Shown in pieces: positions 25,089-35,400 of a stretch of 64,000 bases of DNA (position 1 is the stretch's first letter; every line of letters starts with the position of its first letter). The stretch covers positions 682,001 through 746,000 of the forward strand of contig CAVRGR010000007.1 of NCBI GenBank assembly GCA_963720775.1, read 5' to 3'. The stretch is from JAENVT01 sp963720775. Its GTDB lineage: Bacteria > Actinomycetota > Acidimicrobiia > Acidimicrobiales > Ilumatobacteraceae. Under the pieces are notes generated by a model that was not told the DNA's origin, ran no database searches, and saw nothing but the letters and a program-made list of their open reading frames with translations. A program made the translations under genes and the position numbers.

Positions 25089-27476
25089 ATGCGAAAGTTC
25101 GCCGCTGCTGCGTTGCTGGTGACCTCGGTCGTCGTTCCGATCGTGAACGTCGCGGCTCCTCGAGTCGATGCCGCCTCGGGCCTGCCCGCTGGGTTCACGG
25201 ACGTCCAGGTCGCCGCCCCCGGCGCATCGACCGGCATCGCCAGCCTGCCCGACGGCACCGTGGTGGTGCTGGTGCAGTCGGGATCGGTGCGATTGATCCG
25301 CAGCGACGCGATGGTTGCCAAGCCGGCACTGACTCTGAGCCTGTCGCCGTGCAACGGTGGCGAGCGCGGTCTGCTCGGCGTGGCGGTGGACCCGAACTTC
25401 GCTGTCAACGGCTTCCTCTACCTGTACTTCACGCGCCCGGCGCCGAGCGCGCCAGGCGGATGTGTGAACCGGGTCAGCCGCTTCACGATGTCGGGCGACT
25501 CGATCGACCCCAACAGCGAAGTCGTGCTCGTCGACAACATCTCCTCGCACGCCGGCAATCACAACGGCGGTGATCTGGAGATCGGCGGCGATGGGTTCCT
25601 GTACATCTCGGTGGGCGACGCCGGCAGCGATCCCCGCACGAATGCCAGCCCGAGCAACGCCGGGCAGGATCTCAGCCTGCTGAACGGCAAGATCCTGCGA
25701 GTCGTGCCCTCCACTGGTGAACCGGCTCCCGGCAACCCCATCAGTGGGCCCGGCACCGCCAGCTGCCGCGTGCGCGGCAACGTGCCGACGACGCCCACCA
25801 CTGCCTGCCAGGAGCTGTACGCCTGGGGTTTGCGCAACCCGTTCCGGTTCGCCTTCGACCCCAACACGGGGCCCGACCGGTTCTTCATCAACGACGTCGG
25901 CCTCGACACCCGTGAAGAAGTCGACGAGGGTGGGATCGCCCGGAACTACGGGTGGCCCGTCCGCGAGGGGGTGTGCCCGCGTGGGCAGAACCCGCCGTGC
26001 GCAGCCGCCGACCCGGCAGCTGGATTCACCGATCCACTCACGGACTATCCGCACCCCCAGGGCGAGGTGATCACCGCCGGGGCCTTCATCCCCAACGGTC
26101 ACTGGCCGGCCGAGTACGACGGCGGCTATCTGTTCGCCGATGCGGGCACCGGCATCATGTGGCTGCGCCGCGGAAACGGAACAGTCGACTACTCCACTCC
26201 GTTCGCGACGGGACTCGAGGGCATCGCCGACATGGCCTTCGTCACGACGCACGACAGCATCGCGCTCTACTACACGCTCACGGGTGGCGCCATCCGCAAG
26301 ATCTCGGTGGCGCCCGTTCCCTTCGTGGCTCCGGGGCCACTGTCGTTCGTCGCCGTGCCGCCCGGCAACAGAGTGCTCGACACCCGATTGGCGTCGGCCG
26401 GCGCCAAGACGATCCGGGCCAACACCACTCGCTACGTGGCACTGAACGTCGATCCGGCAGTCACCAAGGCGGTACTCGTGAACTTCGCCTTCGTGGCGCC
26501 GAGCACGCCGGGCTTCCTCACGGCATGGGCGGGTCGAACGGCTCGACCGATTGCGTCGAACATCAACGCCGCAGCGGGTGAGGTCGTGGCCGATTCGGCC
26601 GTCGTACCGGTCGACGCCAACGGTGGGATCCTGGTGTACTCGTTCTCGAACGCGCACGTCGTGATCGATGTGCTCGGCTACTTCAACGTCGCGGCCGGTG
26701 CCGTACGCGCTGGTCGATTCGTCGCCTTGCCACCAACTCGCATTGCCGACACGCGCGATCCGGCGTCGACCGCCAATCAGTACTCGCGCGGTGCCGGAGG
26801 CGTGCTGCCGTTCGTTCGTGTTCCAGTGGCCGGCCGCGGCGGCCTTCCAACGGTCGGTTCGATGGACGCGGCGGTGCTCGTGGTCACTGCGGTCACCGCG
26901 CCCGACAACGGAGGCGGCTTCCTGAGTGCGAGCCCCGGTGGTACCGCGTTCACCGGAGCGTCGAACCTCAACACGAATGGCTCCGGCGACATCCGCGCCA
27001 ACTTGGTCGTGGTACCGGTCGGTACCGACGGAACCGTCGATTTCCATCTGCTGTCCGTGCCCGATGTCGTAGTCGACGTTGCCGGTTACTTCACGTCGGC
27101 CAACGGCGCGTTGGCGACGGCAGGACGGTTCCACGTCAACGAGCCGTTCCGCGAGATCGACACTCGAATTGGCCTCGGGTTCGGCCATCTTCCGGGCCAG
27201 GCGACGGGCACGATCGATCCGGTCAGCATTCCGTCGAACGCCGCGGCAATGGCTCATACGATCACGATCGTCAACAACGCGTTCGCGGGCTTCGTGACGC
27301 CTTACCCAGGCGGCACCCTGCCGGTCGTGAGCGCGGGAAACACCACGGCAGCCGATCAGATCCATGCCGTGCTGTCGTTCACGCAGATGAGTGCTGCGCC
27401 GGCGACGATGAGCTACTACACGATGATGCCCACCGATCTCGTCGTCGATTCACCCGGGTACTTCGAAGGTGGCTGA
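25089..27476 (+). CDS. Secreted PQQ-dependent sugar dehydrogenase-like protein with three C-terminal repeats
   Basis: Exported protein of 795 residues. A signal peptide (FAAAALLVTSVVVPIVNVAA) is followed by a glucose/sorbosone dehydrogenase beta-propeller with GERGLLGVAVDPNF near residue 95, NHNGGDLEIGGDGFLYIS near 160 and AWGLRNPFRFAFD near 245. From about residue 420, three tandem repeats of 120-130 residues each open near a DTR segment and close with a GYF motif (DVLGYF, DVAGYF, DSPGYF). These repeats resemble surface modules of actinobacteria and could bind cell wall or polymers. Start ATG 25089 has GGAGGAG 7 bases upstream. PQQ use is inferred from family. Confidence 0.82.
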   Translation: MRKFAAAALLVTSVVVPIVNVAAPRVDAASGLPAGFTDVQVAAPGASTGIASLPDGTVVVLVQSGSVRLIRSDAMVAKPALTLSLSPCNGGERGLLGVAVDPNFAVNGFLYLYFTRPAPSAPGGCVNRVSRFTMSGDSIDPNSEVVLVDNISSHAGNHNGGDLEIGGDGFLYISVGDAGSDPRTNASPSNAGQDLSLLNGKILRVVPSTGEPAPGNPISGPGTASCRVRGNVPTTPTTACQELYAWGLRNPFRFAFDPNTGPDRFFINDVGLDTREEVDEGGIARNYGWPVREGVCPRGQNPPCAAADPAAGFTDPLTDYPHPQGEVITAGAFIPNGHWPAEYDGGYLFADAGTGIMWLRRGNGTVDYSTPFATGLEGIADMAFVTTHDSIALYYTLTGGAIRKISVAPVPFVAPGPLSFVAVPPGNRVLDTRLASAGAKTIRANTTRYVALNVDPAVTKAVLVNFAFVAPSTPGFLTAWAGRTARPIASNINAAAGEVVADSAVVPVDANGGILVYSFSNAHVVIDVLGYFNVAAGAVRAGRFVALPPTRIADTRDPASTANQYSRGAGGVLPFVRVPVAGRGGLPTVGSMDAAVLVVTAVTAPDNGGGFLSASPGGTAFTGASNLNTNGSGDIRANLVVVPVGTDGTVDFHLLSVPDVVVDVAGYFTSANGALATAGRFHVNEPFREIDTRIGLGFGHLPGQATGTIDPVSIPSNAAAMAHTITIVNNAFAGFVTPYPGGTLPVVSAGNTTAADQIHAVLSFTQMSAAPATMSYYTMMPTDLVVDSPGYFEGG

Positions 27477-27480
27477 TCGG

Positions 27481-27486
27481 TAACCT
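27481..27486 (+). promoter_or_regulatory. Putative -10 box of nadE
   Basis: TAACCT lies 6 bases before GTG 27493. No ribosome-binding site is present, so the transcript may be leaderless. Confidence 0.45.
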
Positions 27487-27492
27487 TTCCGT

Positions 27493-29214
27493 GTGGCCAG
27501 CCTGCGCATCGCCCTCGCCCAACTGAACCCGAAGGTCGGCGACCTCGACGGCAACGTCGCCAAGATCCTCGACGCCTACGACCGGGCGGAGGCCGCAGGT
27601 TGCGACATCGTCGCCTTCACCGAGCTCGTCATCACCGGGTATCCCCCTGAAGACCTCGTGCTGAAGGCCGGCTTCGTTGCCGACAACCTCGAAGCACTTG
27701 GCAAGGTCGCCGCCCACACCGGTCGCTGCGCCGCCGTCGTCGGTCACGTTGCGGCCGACCGCGACCTCTACAACGCAGCTGCCCTGTGCGCCAACGGCGA
27801 GGTCCTGGGCACCTATCGAAAGCGGCTGCTACCGAACTACGGCGTGTTCGACGAGGCCCGGTACTTCACGCCCGGTACCGACAGCGACCCGTACGAGCTG
27901 TACGTGATCGGCGGTGTCAAGGTGGGCATCAGCATCTGCGAAGACGTGTGGAGCCCGACCGGGCCTCTCGCCGACCAGGCAGCAGGTGGCGCCGAGCTGA
28001 ACGTCAACATCAACGGCTCGCCCTACCACTTCGCCAAGGGTCACGACCGTGAACGCATGTTGGCGACACGCGCCGCCGACGCAAGTTGCGCGCTCGTCTA
28101 CGTCAACCAGGTGTGCGGTCAGGACGAGTTGGTGTTCGATGGCGGTTCGATGGTGTTCGATGCCGAGGGCCGGTTGGTTGCCCGCGCCGCCCAGTTCGTC
28201 GAGGAGTTGCTCATCACCGACGTGCACATCGAGCCCGTGTATCGCAAGCGCCTGCTCGATCCGCGCGGTCGGCGCACCGAGGTGGAGATGCCGCTGGTGC
28301 ACGTCAGCGACGCGTCGCTGGGGCGCGACATCGCGCCACCCACCCAGCGAATCGCTCCCACGCTGAGCCCCGAGGCGGAGTTGTACGAGGCGCTCGTGCT
28401 CGGCACTGGAGATTACGTGCGCAAGAACGGATTCAGCGATGTCGTGATCGGGTTGTCGGGTGGCATCGACTCCACGCTGGTGGCCTGCATCGCGGTCGAC
28501 GCCCTGGGTGCCGAGCACGTGCACGGCGTATCGATGCCGTCACGGTACTCGAGCGACGGCTCCAAGACCGACGCATCCGATCTTGCGAAGAAGTTGGGCA
28601 TCGACTTCCGCACGATCGCGATCGAGCCGGCCTTCAGCGCCTATCTCGACATGACCGGCGAGTCGTTCGCCGGCAGGCCCGCCGATCTCACCGAAGAGAA
28701 CCTGCAGAGCCGCGTGCGCGGGGCCACGCTGATGGCGCTGTCTAACAAGTTCGGATGGATGGTGCTGACGACGGGCAACAAGAGCGAAATGGCCGTCGGC
28801 TACTTCACGCTGTACGGCGACTCGGTAGGCGGTTACGGCGTCATCAAAGACGTGCTGAAGACGCGGGTCTACGATCTGTGCCGGTACTACAACCAACGTG
28901 CGGGTCGCGAGATCGTCAGTGAGAGCGTCATCACCAAGCCACCGTCGGCCGAGCTGCGTCCCGATCAACGCGACGACCAGAGCTTGCCGCCGTACGAAGT
29001 GCTCGATCCGATCCTCGAGCTCTACGTCGAAGAGGATCGAACCGCCTCCGAGATCGTCGAGCTCGGTCACGACGAAGCGCTCGTCCGGCGCATCACTCGG
29101 CTGGTCGACGTGATGGAGTACAAGCGGCGGCAGTGCCCTCCCGGCGTGCGAGTCAGTGTGAAGGCCTTCGGCAAAGATCGCCGCCTGCCGATCACCAACG
29201 GCTACCGGGGCTGA
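27493..29214 (+). CDS. nadE: Glutamine-dependent NAD+ synthetase
   Basis: Two-domain enzyme of 573 residues making NAD+ from nicotinic acid adenine dinucleotide. The N-terminal nitrilase-type glutaminase has the Glu of AFTELVITGYPPEDL near residue 45, the Lys region YRKRLLPNYGVFDE near 110 and the Cys of VGISICEDVWSP near 145. The C-terminal ATP pyrophosphatase domain has IGLSGGIDSTLVACIA near residue 318 and TTGNKSEMAVGYFTLYGD near 428. Length is normal for this form. It starts at GTG 27493 after TAACCT. Glutamine from the nearby synthetases is its ammonia source. Confidence 0.96.
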   Translation: MASLRIALAQLNPKVGDLDGNVAKILDAYDRAEAAGCDIVAFTELVITGYPPEDLVLKAGFVADNLEALGKVAAHTGRCAAVVGHVAADRDLYNAAALCANGEVLGTYRKRLLPNYGVFDEARYFTPGTDSDPYELYVIGGVKVGISICEDVWSPTGPLADQAAGGAELNVNINGSPYHFAKGHDRERMLATRAADASCALVYVNQVCGQDELVFDGGSMVFDAEGRLVARAAQFVEELLITDVHIEPVYRKRLLDPRGRRTEVEMPLVHVSDASLGRDIAPPTQRIAPTLSPEAELYEALVLGTGDYVRKNGFSDVVIGLSGGIDSTLVACIAVDALGAEHVHGVSMPSRYSSDGSKTDASDLAKKLGIDFRTIAIEPAFSAYLDMTGESFAGRPADLTEENLQSRVRGATLMALSNKFGWMVLTTGNKSEMAVGYFTLYGDSVGGYGVIKDVLKTRVYDLCRYYNQRAGREIVSESVITKPPSAELRPDQRDDQSLPPYEVLDPILELYVEEDRTASEIVELGHDEALVRRITRLVDVMEYKRRQCPPGVRVSVKAFGKDRRLPITNGYRG

Positions 29215-29215
29215 G

Positions 29216-30410
29216 TCACGCTCGCTCGCCGCGGCCCGACACGATCATGGCTGCCACGCTGATCGCGGCGAGCAGCGCGGCGAGCGCTGCCGGCTTACCG
29301 ATGCCATAGCGCGAGTAGAGGCGCGTCGCCGGTATCGACATCGCCGCACGACCGAAAGTATCGACGCCGATCAACAACCCGAGCCCTACGCGCCGGTGCG
29401 CCGCGTACGAGGCCCGTAGCTAGTGAGATGGCGCTGACGACAGCGAACTCGAACCCGATCGCGGCGATCGCCAGGAAGATGATGCCGACGACGAGGTGGT
29501 GATGCCAGAGCGCCAACCCCGCGCCGGCGGGGATCATCAGCGCCGCCCCAGCGGTCACCGACCGCCGCTTGCCCCAGATGTCGGTGAACCGGGCGACCGA
29601 CAAGGTGGCGCACAGTTCGCCGGCGCCGAGCAGGAAGGAGACCGCCGAGATGCCAGCGGCAGTGAAGCCGAACTGATCCTCCAGCCAGCTTCCGAACGTG
29701 ACGACGAGCGCATAGCTCGCTGCGGTCATCGTGAATCCGGCGAGCAACACCATCCAACCGCGTGGAACGAGCCTGCCGTGGCCGACCGGGAAGCCGCCGA
29801 CTGGTTTCAGTGCCGGCTGCGGCGGATCGATGCGACCGATGACCACGATGGCGAGGGCGGCGACGGCGACAGCACCACTGAGGTACCCGACCCGCCAGTT
29901 CGTCAGCTGGGTGACGAGGCCCATGGTGCTGACGCCGATCAGCAACCCGAACGCCCACGAGACCTCGATCAGCCCGGTCACCCGGCCGCGGCGCTCGAAT
30001 GGCACGTGACCCGCGATCCACGAGCCGACTCCGAGATAGAAGGTGCTGTTGCCCAAACCGAGGATGACGAGCGCGGCGGCGAGCATCGCCACGCCCTGGG
30101 TGGCGGCAGCCAAACACGTTCCGGTGAGCACCGCGCCCATTCCGGCCGCCACGGCACGCCGCGCGCCGAGTCGATCGACGACCCGCCCGATCAGTGGGGA
30201 CGCCAAACCGGACAGCTCGGAGATGGCGATTGCCACACCGATGTCGGCGACCGACACGTGCAGGCCACGAGCGATGGTGGCGATGAACGGAGCGACGAAT
30301 CGGTAGCACGCGTTCGACGTCGTGCGCGCCGCGGCGAAAGCCGTGAGGTCGCGTCGGACCTCTGGCGCGTACGAATCATCCAACACGCGACCGAGCACGA
30401 CGTTCGACAC
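29216..30410 (-). CDS. Major facilitator superfamily transporter, with apparent frameshift
   Basis: Multi-pass transporter of about 397 residues, twelve helices expected. The MFS loop motif GRVVDRLGARRAVAAG is near residue 75, and a second copy follows in ARFTDIWGKRRSVTAG near 265. As given, the frame leaves the helix pattern after ATGLVRGAPAR and ends DAPLLALWHR. Dropping one base near 29390 continues VGLGLLIGVDTFGRAAMSIP and ends SGRGERA at TGA 29218-29216; the 1195-base length is 3n+1. The substrate is not known. It is divergent from lysC with about 23 bases between starts. Confidence 0.82.
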
Positions 30411-30418
30411 TAACTCGC

Positions 30419-30424
30419 TAACCT
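30419..30424 (+). promoter_or_regulatory. Putative -10 box of lysC
   Basis: TAACCT lies 9 bases before GTG 30434. It is identical to the box before nadE. There is no ribosome-binding site for the GTG. Confidence 0.4.
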
Positions 30425-30433
30425 GTGGCCCCC

Positions 30434-31684
30434 GTGGCCCTGATCGTGCAGAAATACGGCGGAACCTCCGTCGCCGACCCCGATCGCATGCGCGCCGTGG
30501 CCGAGAACGTTGCGTTCACCCGCCGCCACGGAAACGACGTGGTCGTGGTGCCGAGCGCCATGGGCAAGACCACCGACAACCTCATCAAGCTGGCCAACGA
30601 CGTCTCCAGCACCCAGCCCGGCCGCGAGATGGACATGCTGATCACCACGGGTGAACGCATCTCGATGTCGTTGCTGTGCATGGCACTTGCCGATCTCGGC
30701 GTCGAGGCGGTCAGCTTCACCGGCAGCCAGGCGGGCATCATCACCGATTCGATCCACGGCAAGGCCAAGATCCTCGAGGTCAAAGGCGATCGAGTCCGCG
30801 AGGCGCTGGCCGCCGGCAAGGTCTGTGTTGTCGCCGGCTTTCAGGGCATCAGCACCGAGAAGGAGATCACGTCGCTGGGGCGTGGCGGCAGCGACACCAC
30901 TGCGGTTGCCCTGGCGGCATCGCTGGCCGCCGACAGCTGCGAGATCTACACCGATGTCACCGGGGTCTTCTCCGCCGATCCACGGATCGTCCCGCAAGCC
31001 CGCAAGCTGGCGCGTGTCAACTTCGACGAGATGCTCGAGATGGCCGGCGCTGGCAGCAAGGTGCTTGCGCTGCGCAGCGTCGAGTTTGCCCGCAACCACA
31101 ACGTTCCAGTCCACGTCCGCTCCGCGTTCACGTGGGAACCGGGCACATGGGTCACCGATCAGGAGCCAAGCATGGAAGAGCCGATCATCTCAGGCGTCGT
31201 CACCGACACCAGCGAGTCGAAGGTGACCATCGTCGCCGTTCCCGACCGACCCGGAATTGCCGCCGCGCTCTTCGAGCCGCTCGCCGCGGCCAACGTCAAC
31301 GTCGACATGATCGTGCAGAACACCTCGCAAGACGGCACGACCGACATCAGCTTCACGATGCCCAAGGCCGACATGGCCACAGCGGAGTCGATCGTCGGGC
31401 GTGTTGCCGCCGAGATCGGCGCGAGAGGCGTGGATCACGATGCCGACATCGCCAAGATCAGCTTGGTCGGGGCGGGCATGAAGACCAGCCCGGGCATCGC
31501 CGCCAAGATGTTCCGCACCCTTGCCGACGAGTCCGTCAACATCCAGATGATCTCGACGTCGACCATCCGCATCTCCGTGGTCACTGCGGCCAGTGGCCTC
31601 GAGCGTGCGGCGCGCGCGTTGCACTCGGCCTTCGGGCTCGACTCCGGCCAGGCGTATTCGGCGCCCTTGCCGGAACGGAAGTAG
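30434..31684 (+). CDS. lysC: Aspartate kinase
   Basis: First enzyme of the aspartate pathway (lysine, threonine, methionine), 416 residues. The N-terminus MALIVQKYGGTSVADPDRM is the conserved kinase start, which is why I use GTG 30434 rather than GTG 30425. LGRGGSDTTAVALA near residue 155 binds aspartate. Two C-terminal ACT domains (VTIVAVPDRPGIAAALFEPL; KISLVGAGMKTSPGIAAKM) sense lysine and threonine. It is near asd but separated by a methyltransferase gene. Confidence 0.95.
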   Translation: MALIVQKYGGTSVADPDRMRAVAENVAFTRRHGNDVVVVPSAMGKTTDNLIKLANDVSSTQPGREMDMLITTGERISMSLLCMALADLGVEAVSFTGSQAGIITDSIHGKAKILEVKGDRVREALAAGKVCVVAGFQGISTEKEITSLGRGGSDTTAVALAASLAADSCEIYTDVTGVFSADPRIVPQARKLARVNFDEMLEMAGAGSKVLALRSVEFARNHNVPVHVRSAFTWEPGTWVTDQEPSMEEPIISGVVTDTSESKVTIVAVPDRPGIAAALFEPLAAANVNVDMIVQNTSQDGTTDISFTMPKADMATAESIVGRVAAEIGARGVDHDADIAKISLVGAGMKTSPGIAAKMFRTLADESVNIQMISTSTIRISVVTAASGLERAARALHSAFGLDSGQAYSAPLPERK

Positions 31685-31694
31685 CCAGCACACG

Positions 31695-32513
31695 ATGCGA
31701 CGCAACTACGTGCCCTGGCGAGCTGCGGGCACCACCACCGAGCTGAAGCGCTCCGCCGATGAGGTCGTGCGCGACACCGGCTGGGTGTTCAACAACAAGA
31801 CCGGCAGCAATCTCAGCCTGTCCGAGTTCGTCGAGACCGGCAATCACGAGACGCTCGCCTATCTGACCGCGTTCGGTCTCGATGACGACCTCGCCGGCCA
31901 GACGCTGGTGGAGATCGGCGCCGGGATCGGCCGCATGACGGCCAGCTTCACCCGGTTGTTCGGCCGTGTCATCGCCTGCGATCTCGATGGGGCGTTCCTC
32001 GAGCGGTGCCGTGAGACAGTGGCCCAGTTCGGTCGCCCCGAGCGGCTGCAGACCAGCCGTGTTGCCGACGGACGCACCATCACCCTGCCCGACGGCACCG
32101 GCGACCTCGCGTTCAGCTACATCACGCTCCAGCACTGCCACCGCGACGATGCCTTGGCGTTGACCGCCGAAGCCGTGCGCGTCACCCGGCCCGGGGGCCA
32201 CGTGGCGCTGAACTACAGAACGTGGACGGCCGGAGACGTCGTCCTGTGGCCCGCCGGCCACGTGGTCCGTGGCCTGTGGCGGGTTCCCAAGTTCGGGCCG
32301 GCGATCGCCAAGAACCGACCGTTCGCCCGACTCGGCTGGCAGGCCAATCGGCTCTCCCCGACCGAGGTGATGGCCAAGGTCGGCGAGCACCTCGTCGATG
32401 TGCAGATCGTGCGATCGCCCAAACGCCGCAGCTTCGCCATCGCCGGCACCGCCGACCAGTCGTTCGAGGGCGTGCACCGCAGCCACTGGTGGCTCGTCGG
32501 CAAAGTCCGCTGA
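31695..32513 (+). CDS. Class I SAM-dependent methyltransferase
   Basis: Product of 272 residues with the Rossmann-type methyltransferase core. Motif I is LVEIGAGIGRMTASF near residue 75; IACDLDGAFLERCR is the acidic motif II; FSYITLQHCHRDDAL near 140 is motif IV-like. It starts at ATG 31695, 10 bases after lysC, and ends 62 bases before asd. The substrate is unknown. Its place between lysC and asd, often adjacent in actinobacteria, is unusual. Confidence 0.82.
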   Translation: MRRNYVPWRAAGTTTELKRSADEVVRDTGWVFNNKTGSNLSLSEFVETGNHETLAYLTAFGLDDDLAGQTLVEIGAGIGRMTASFTRLFGRVIACDLDGAFLERCRETVAQFGRPERLQTSRVADGRTITLPDGTGDLAFSYITLQHCHRDDALALTAEAVRVTRPGGHVALNYRTWTAGDVVLWPAGHVVRGLWRVPKFGPAIAKNRPFARLGWQANRLSPTEVMAKVGEHLVDVQIVRSPKRRSFAIAGTADQSFEGVHRSHWWLVGKVR

Positions 32514-32562
32514 TCGCCGCGCCTGAGGCGATAATCGCGGGGCAGGCGAGGTGACTCGGCAT

Positions 32563-32568
32563 TAGCCT
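32563..32568 (+). promoter_or_regulatory. Putative -10 box of asd
   Basis: TAGCCT lies 7 bases before ATG 32576, with no ribosome-binding site. It follows the leaderless pattern and favours 32576 as the start over an upstream TTG at 32570. Confidence 0.45.
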
Positions 32569-32575
32569 CTTGGCC

Positions 32576-33591
<1,016 letters not shown>

Positions 33592-33595
<4 letters not shown>

Positions 33596-33873
33596 GGGCA
33601 GGTACACGGAATCGACGAGCAGCGCGGGCAGCCGTTGGCGTAGCGCTGTGCTGCCTCACTGAGGTTCACTCCGAGCTGGTTCGCCAGCGACGCCAGCCAG
33701 GCAAGCACGTCGGCGAACTCGTGGAGCTGCTGTTCGTGCGAGCCCTTGCGAACCGCTTGGGCCAGCTCGCCGACTTCTTCGGCCAGCCAGGCGACCGAAC
33801 TGGGCACTCCGCGAGCGCGATCGCGTTCTCCGAAGGTCACATCGATCAGCAGTTGGAGATCGTCGAGGTCCAC
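33592..33873 (-). CDS. MazG-like nucleotide pyrophosphohydrolase
   Basis: Small all-alpha NTP pyrophosphohydrolase-like protein of 93 residues. The metal-binding motif is in WLAEEVGELAQAVRK near residue 31 and EFADVLAWLASLANQLGV near 53. The C-terminal CPRCSSIPCTCP resembles a zinc ribbon, a feature of a known actinobacterial subgroup. It may remove aberrant nucleotides. It starts at GTG 33873, 3 bases after the amidase stop, so it is probably co-transcribed with the amidase. Confidence 0.85.
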
Positions 33874-33876
33874 GCG

Positions 33877-35277
33877 TCAGCTACGACCGGGCGCGTGCCT
33901 GGGCCACGGCCGGCATTGCTCCAGAACGCGGGCCAGACGCAGCACCACGTCGTCGGCGTGGCGGTTGCCGACGATGTGCAAACCGATGGGTAGGCCCTCG
34001 GTCGACTCGCCGGCGGGGACCGACGCCGCCGGCGTGCCCCACAGGTTGGCGAGCATGGCGAACGGCACGGCACCTGCCGGAGGCGCTTTCTGTCCGTTGA
34101 CCTCCGTCGGCATCGGCCCTTCCGCGGCGAATGCCGTGATCGCCGAAGTCGGTGTGAGGAGCACGTCGATCTGCTCGAAGAGCGCCGCCAGCTCCAGCTC
34201 GATCTCGCGACGCCTGGTGAGCGCCGCCGCGTACTGCACCACGGTCATCGCCTGGGTGCGCTCGAACGCCGGTCGCACGCCCGGGTCGAGGTCGTCGGCA
34301 CGATCGGGCCACAGGCCCGGCGGCAATCCGACCCAACGGTCGACCGACTCGAGTTGGGCCCAGATGGGAATGAGGTCGTCGAAGCACACGTCGATGTCGA
34401 CCATCGTGAGACCGGCCTCGGCGGTGAGTGCGCGCGCCGCCGCCGCCGTAACGGCCGCTACTTCGGGGTCGACGATGGCAAAGCCGAGATCTGCCGACCA
34501 GCCAACACGCAACCCGGTCGTGTCGAGCCGTTCGATCCGCTGTTCGTAGATCACGCCTGGTGCGGGGAGAGCGGTGCGATCCTGTGGATGCGGACCGGCC
34601 ATGACGTCGAGAAGGCGTGCCGCATCGGCGACGGTGGTGGCCAAGCAGCCGGCGGCTGCGGTCTGCGAGTAGCGGGTGCCGCGCAGGTCGGGGATGCGAC
34701 CGAACGACGGCTTGTGCCCGACGAGACCACAGAACCCAGCCGGTGTACGAGTGGATCCGCCACCGTCACTCGACGAGGCGAACGGCACCAGGCCGGCAGA
34801 CACGGCCGCCGCGGATCCACCACTGGACCCACCCGGGGTTCTGCCGAGGTTCCACGGGTTACGAGTAACACCTGTGACCCGATTGTTGGTGTACGCCCAG
34901 AACCCGAACTCGGGCACAGCGGTCTTGCCGACGGCCACGGCGCCGGCCTGGCGAAGACGATGGATGTGGATCGAATCGTTCTCGACAGGCGGACCGCCGG
35001 AGTACCAGAGCGAGCCGCGCCCGGTCGGCATTCCGGCGCAGTCGTCGAGATCCTTCACCCCGAACGGCACACCGGCGAGCGGGCCTGGATCGTGCCCGGC
35101 GGCGACGAGGGCATCGATGCGCTCCGCATCACGATGGGCCTGACCGGGGTCGAGGTGGATGAACGCGTTCAGTTCGTCGTTGCCGGTCTCGATGGCGGCC
35201 AGGCACTCGTCGAGCACGTCGACCGCGGTGATCTCCCCTCGCCGAACAGCCTCTGCCGTGTCGATGACGGTGCGCAC
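33877..35277 (-). CDS. Amidase signature family enzyme
   Basis: Hydrolase of 466 residues of the Ser-cisSer-Lys amidase family. The catalytic Lys is in GVPFGVKDLDDCAGMP near residue 72, the cis-Ser region in GRTPGGSSGGSAAAVSA near 150 and the nucleophile Ser in GGGSTRTPAGFCG near 175. It is probably cytosolic. It is divergent from the ABC transporter and shares the 123-base gap with the LacI-type operator, so one repressor could control both. It could split an amide taken up by the transporter; substrate unknown. Confidence 0.9.
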   Translation of the reverse strand: MRTVIDTAEAVRRGEITAVDVLDECLAAIETGNDELNAFIHLDPGQAHRDAERIDALVAAGHDPGPLAGVPFGVKDLDDCAGMPTGRGSLWYSGGPPVENDSIHIHRLRQAGAVAVGKTAVPEFGFWAYTNNRVTGVTRNPWNLGRTPGGSSGGSAAAVSAGLVPFASSSDGGGSTRTPAGFCGLVGHKPSFGRIPDLRGTRYSQTAAAGCLATTVADAARLLDVMAGPHPQDRTALPAPGVIYEQRIERLDTTGLRVGWSADLGFAIVDPEVAAVTAAAARALTAEAGLTMVDIDVCFDDLIPIWAQLESVDRWVGLPPGLWPDRADDLDPGVRPAFERTQAMTVVQYAAALTRRREIELELAALFEQIDVLLTPTSAITAFAAEGPMPTEVNGQKAPPAGAVPFAMLANLWGTPAASVPAGESTEGLPIGLHIVGNRHADDVVLRLARVLEQCRPWPRHAPGRS

Positions 35278-35321
35278 GGAGCGAGTGTAGCGATCGTTGC
35301 TTGTGCCGAATCACAATTTGT

Positions 35322-35333
35322 GCAATCGTTTGC
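35322..35333. promoter_or_regulatory. LacI-type operator between amidase and ABC transporter
   Basis: GCAATCGTTTGC is a near-palindrome with a central CG. It matches the site at 41270 closely (10 of 12 positions). It sits between divergent genes, and a LacI-family gene lies at 42546. This resembles known LacI/GalR operators of the AAACGTTT type. Confidence 0.6.
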
Positions 35334-35400
35334 GTAACCGGTCTGGGGCATCTCGAGGGGTCGATGCGCGGGACCGACTGCACAGCGAGAAGGGAGCCGG

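Noticed and set aside
25026..27365. A 779-residue antisense ORF across the sugar dehydrogenase gene
   Set aside because: It is a GC-rich shadow frame: it lacks homology, is rich in Arg/His/Val/Asp, and the plus-strand gene has a signal peptide and clear domains.
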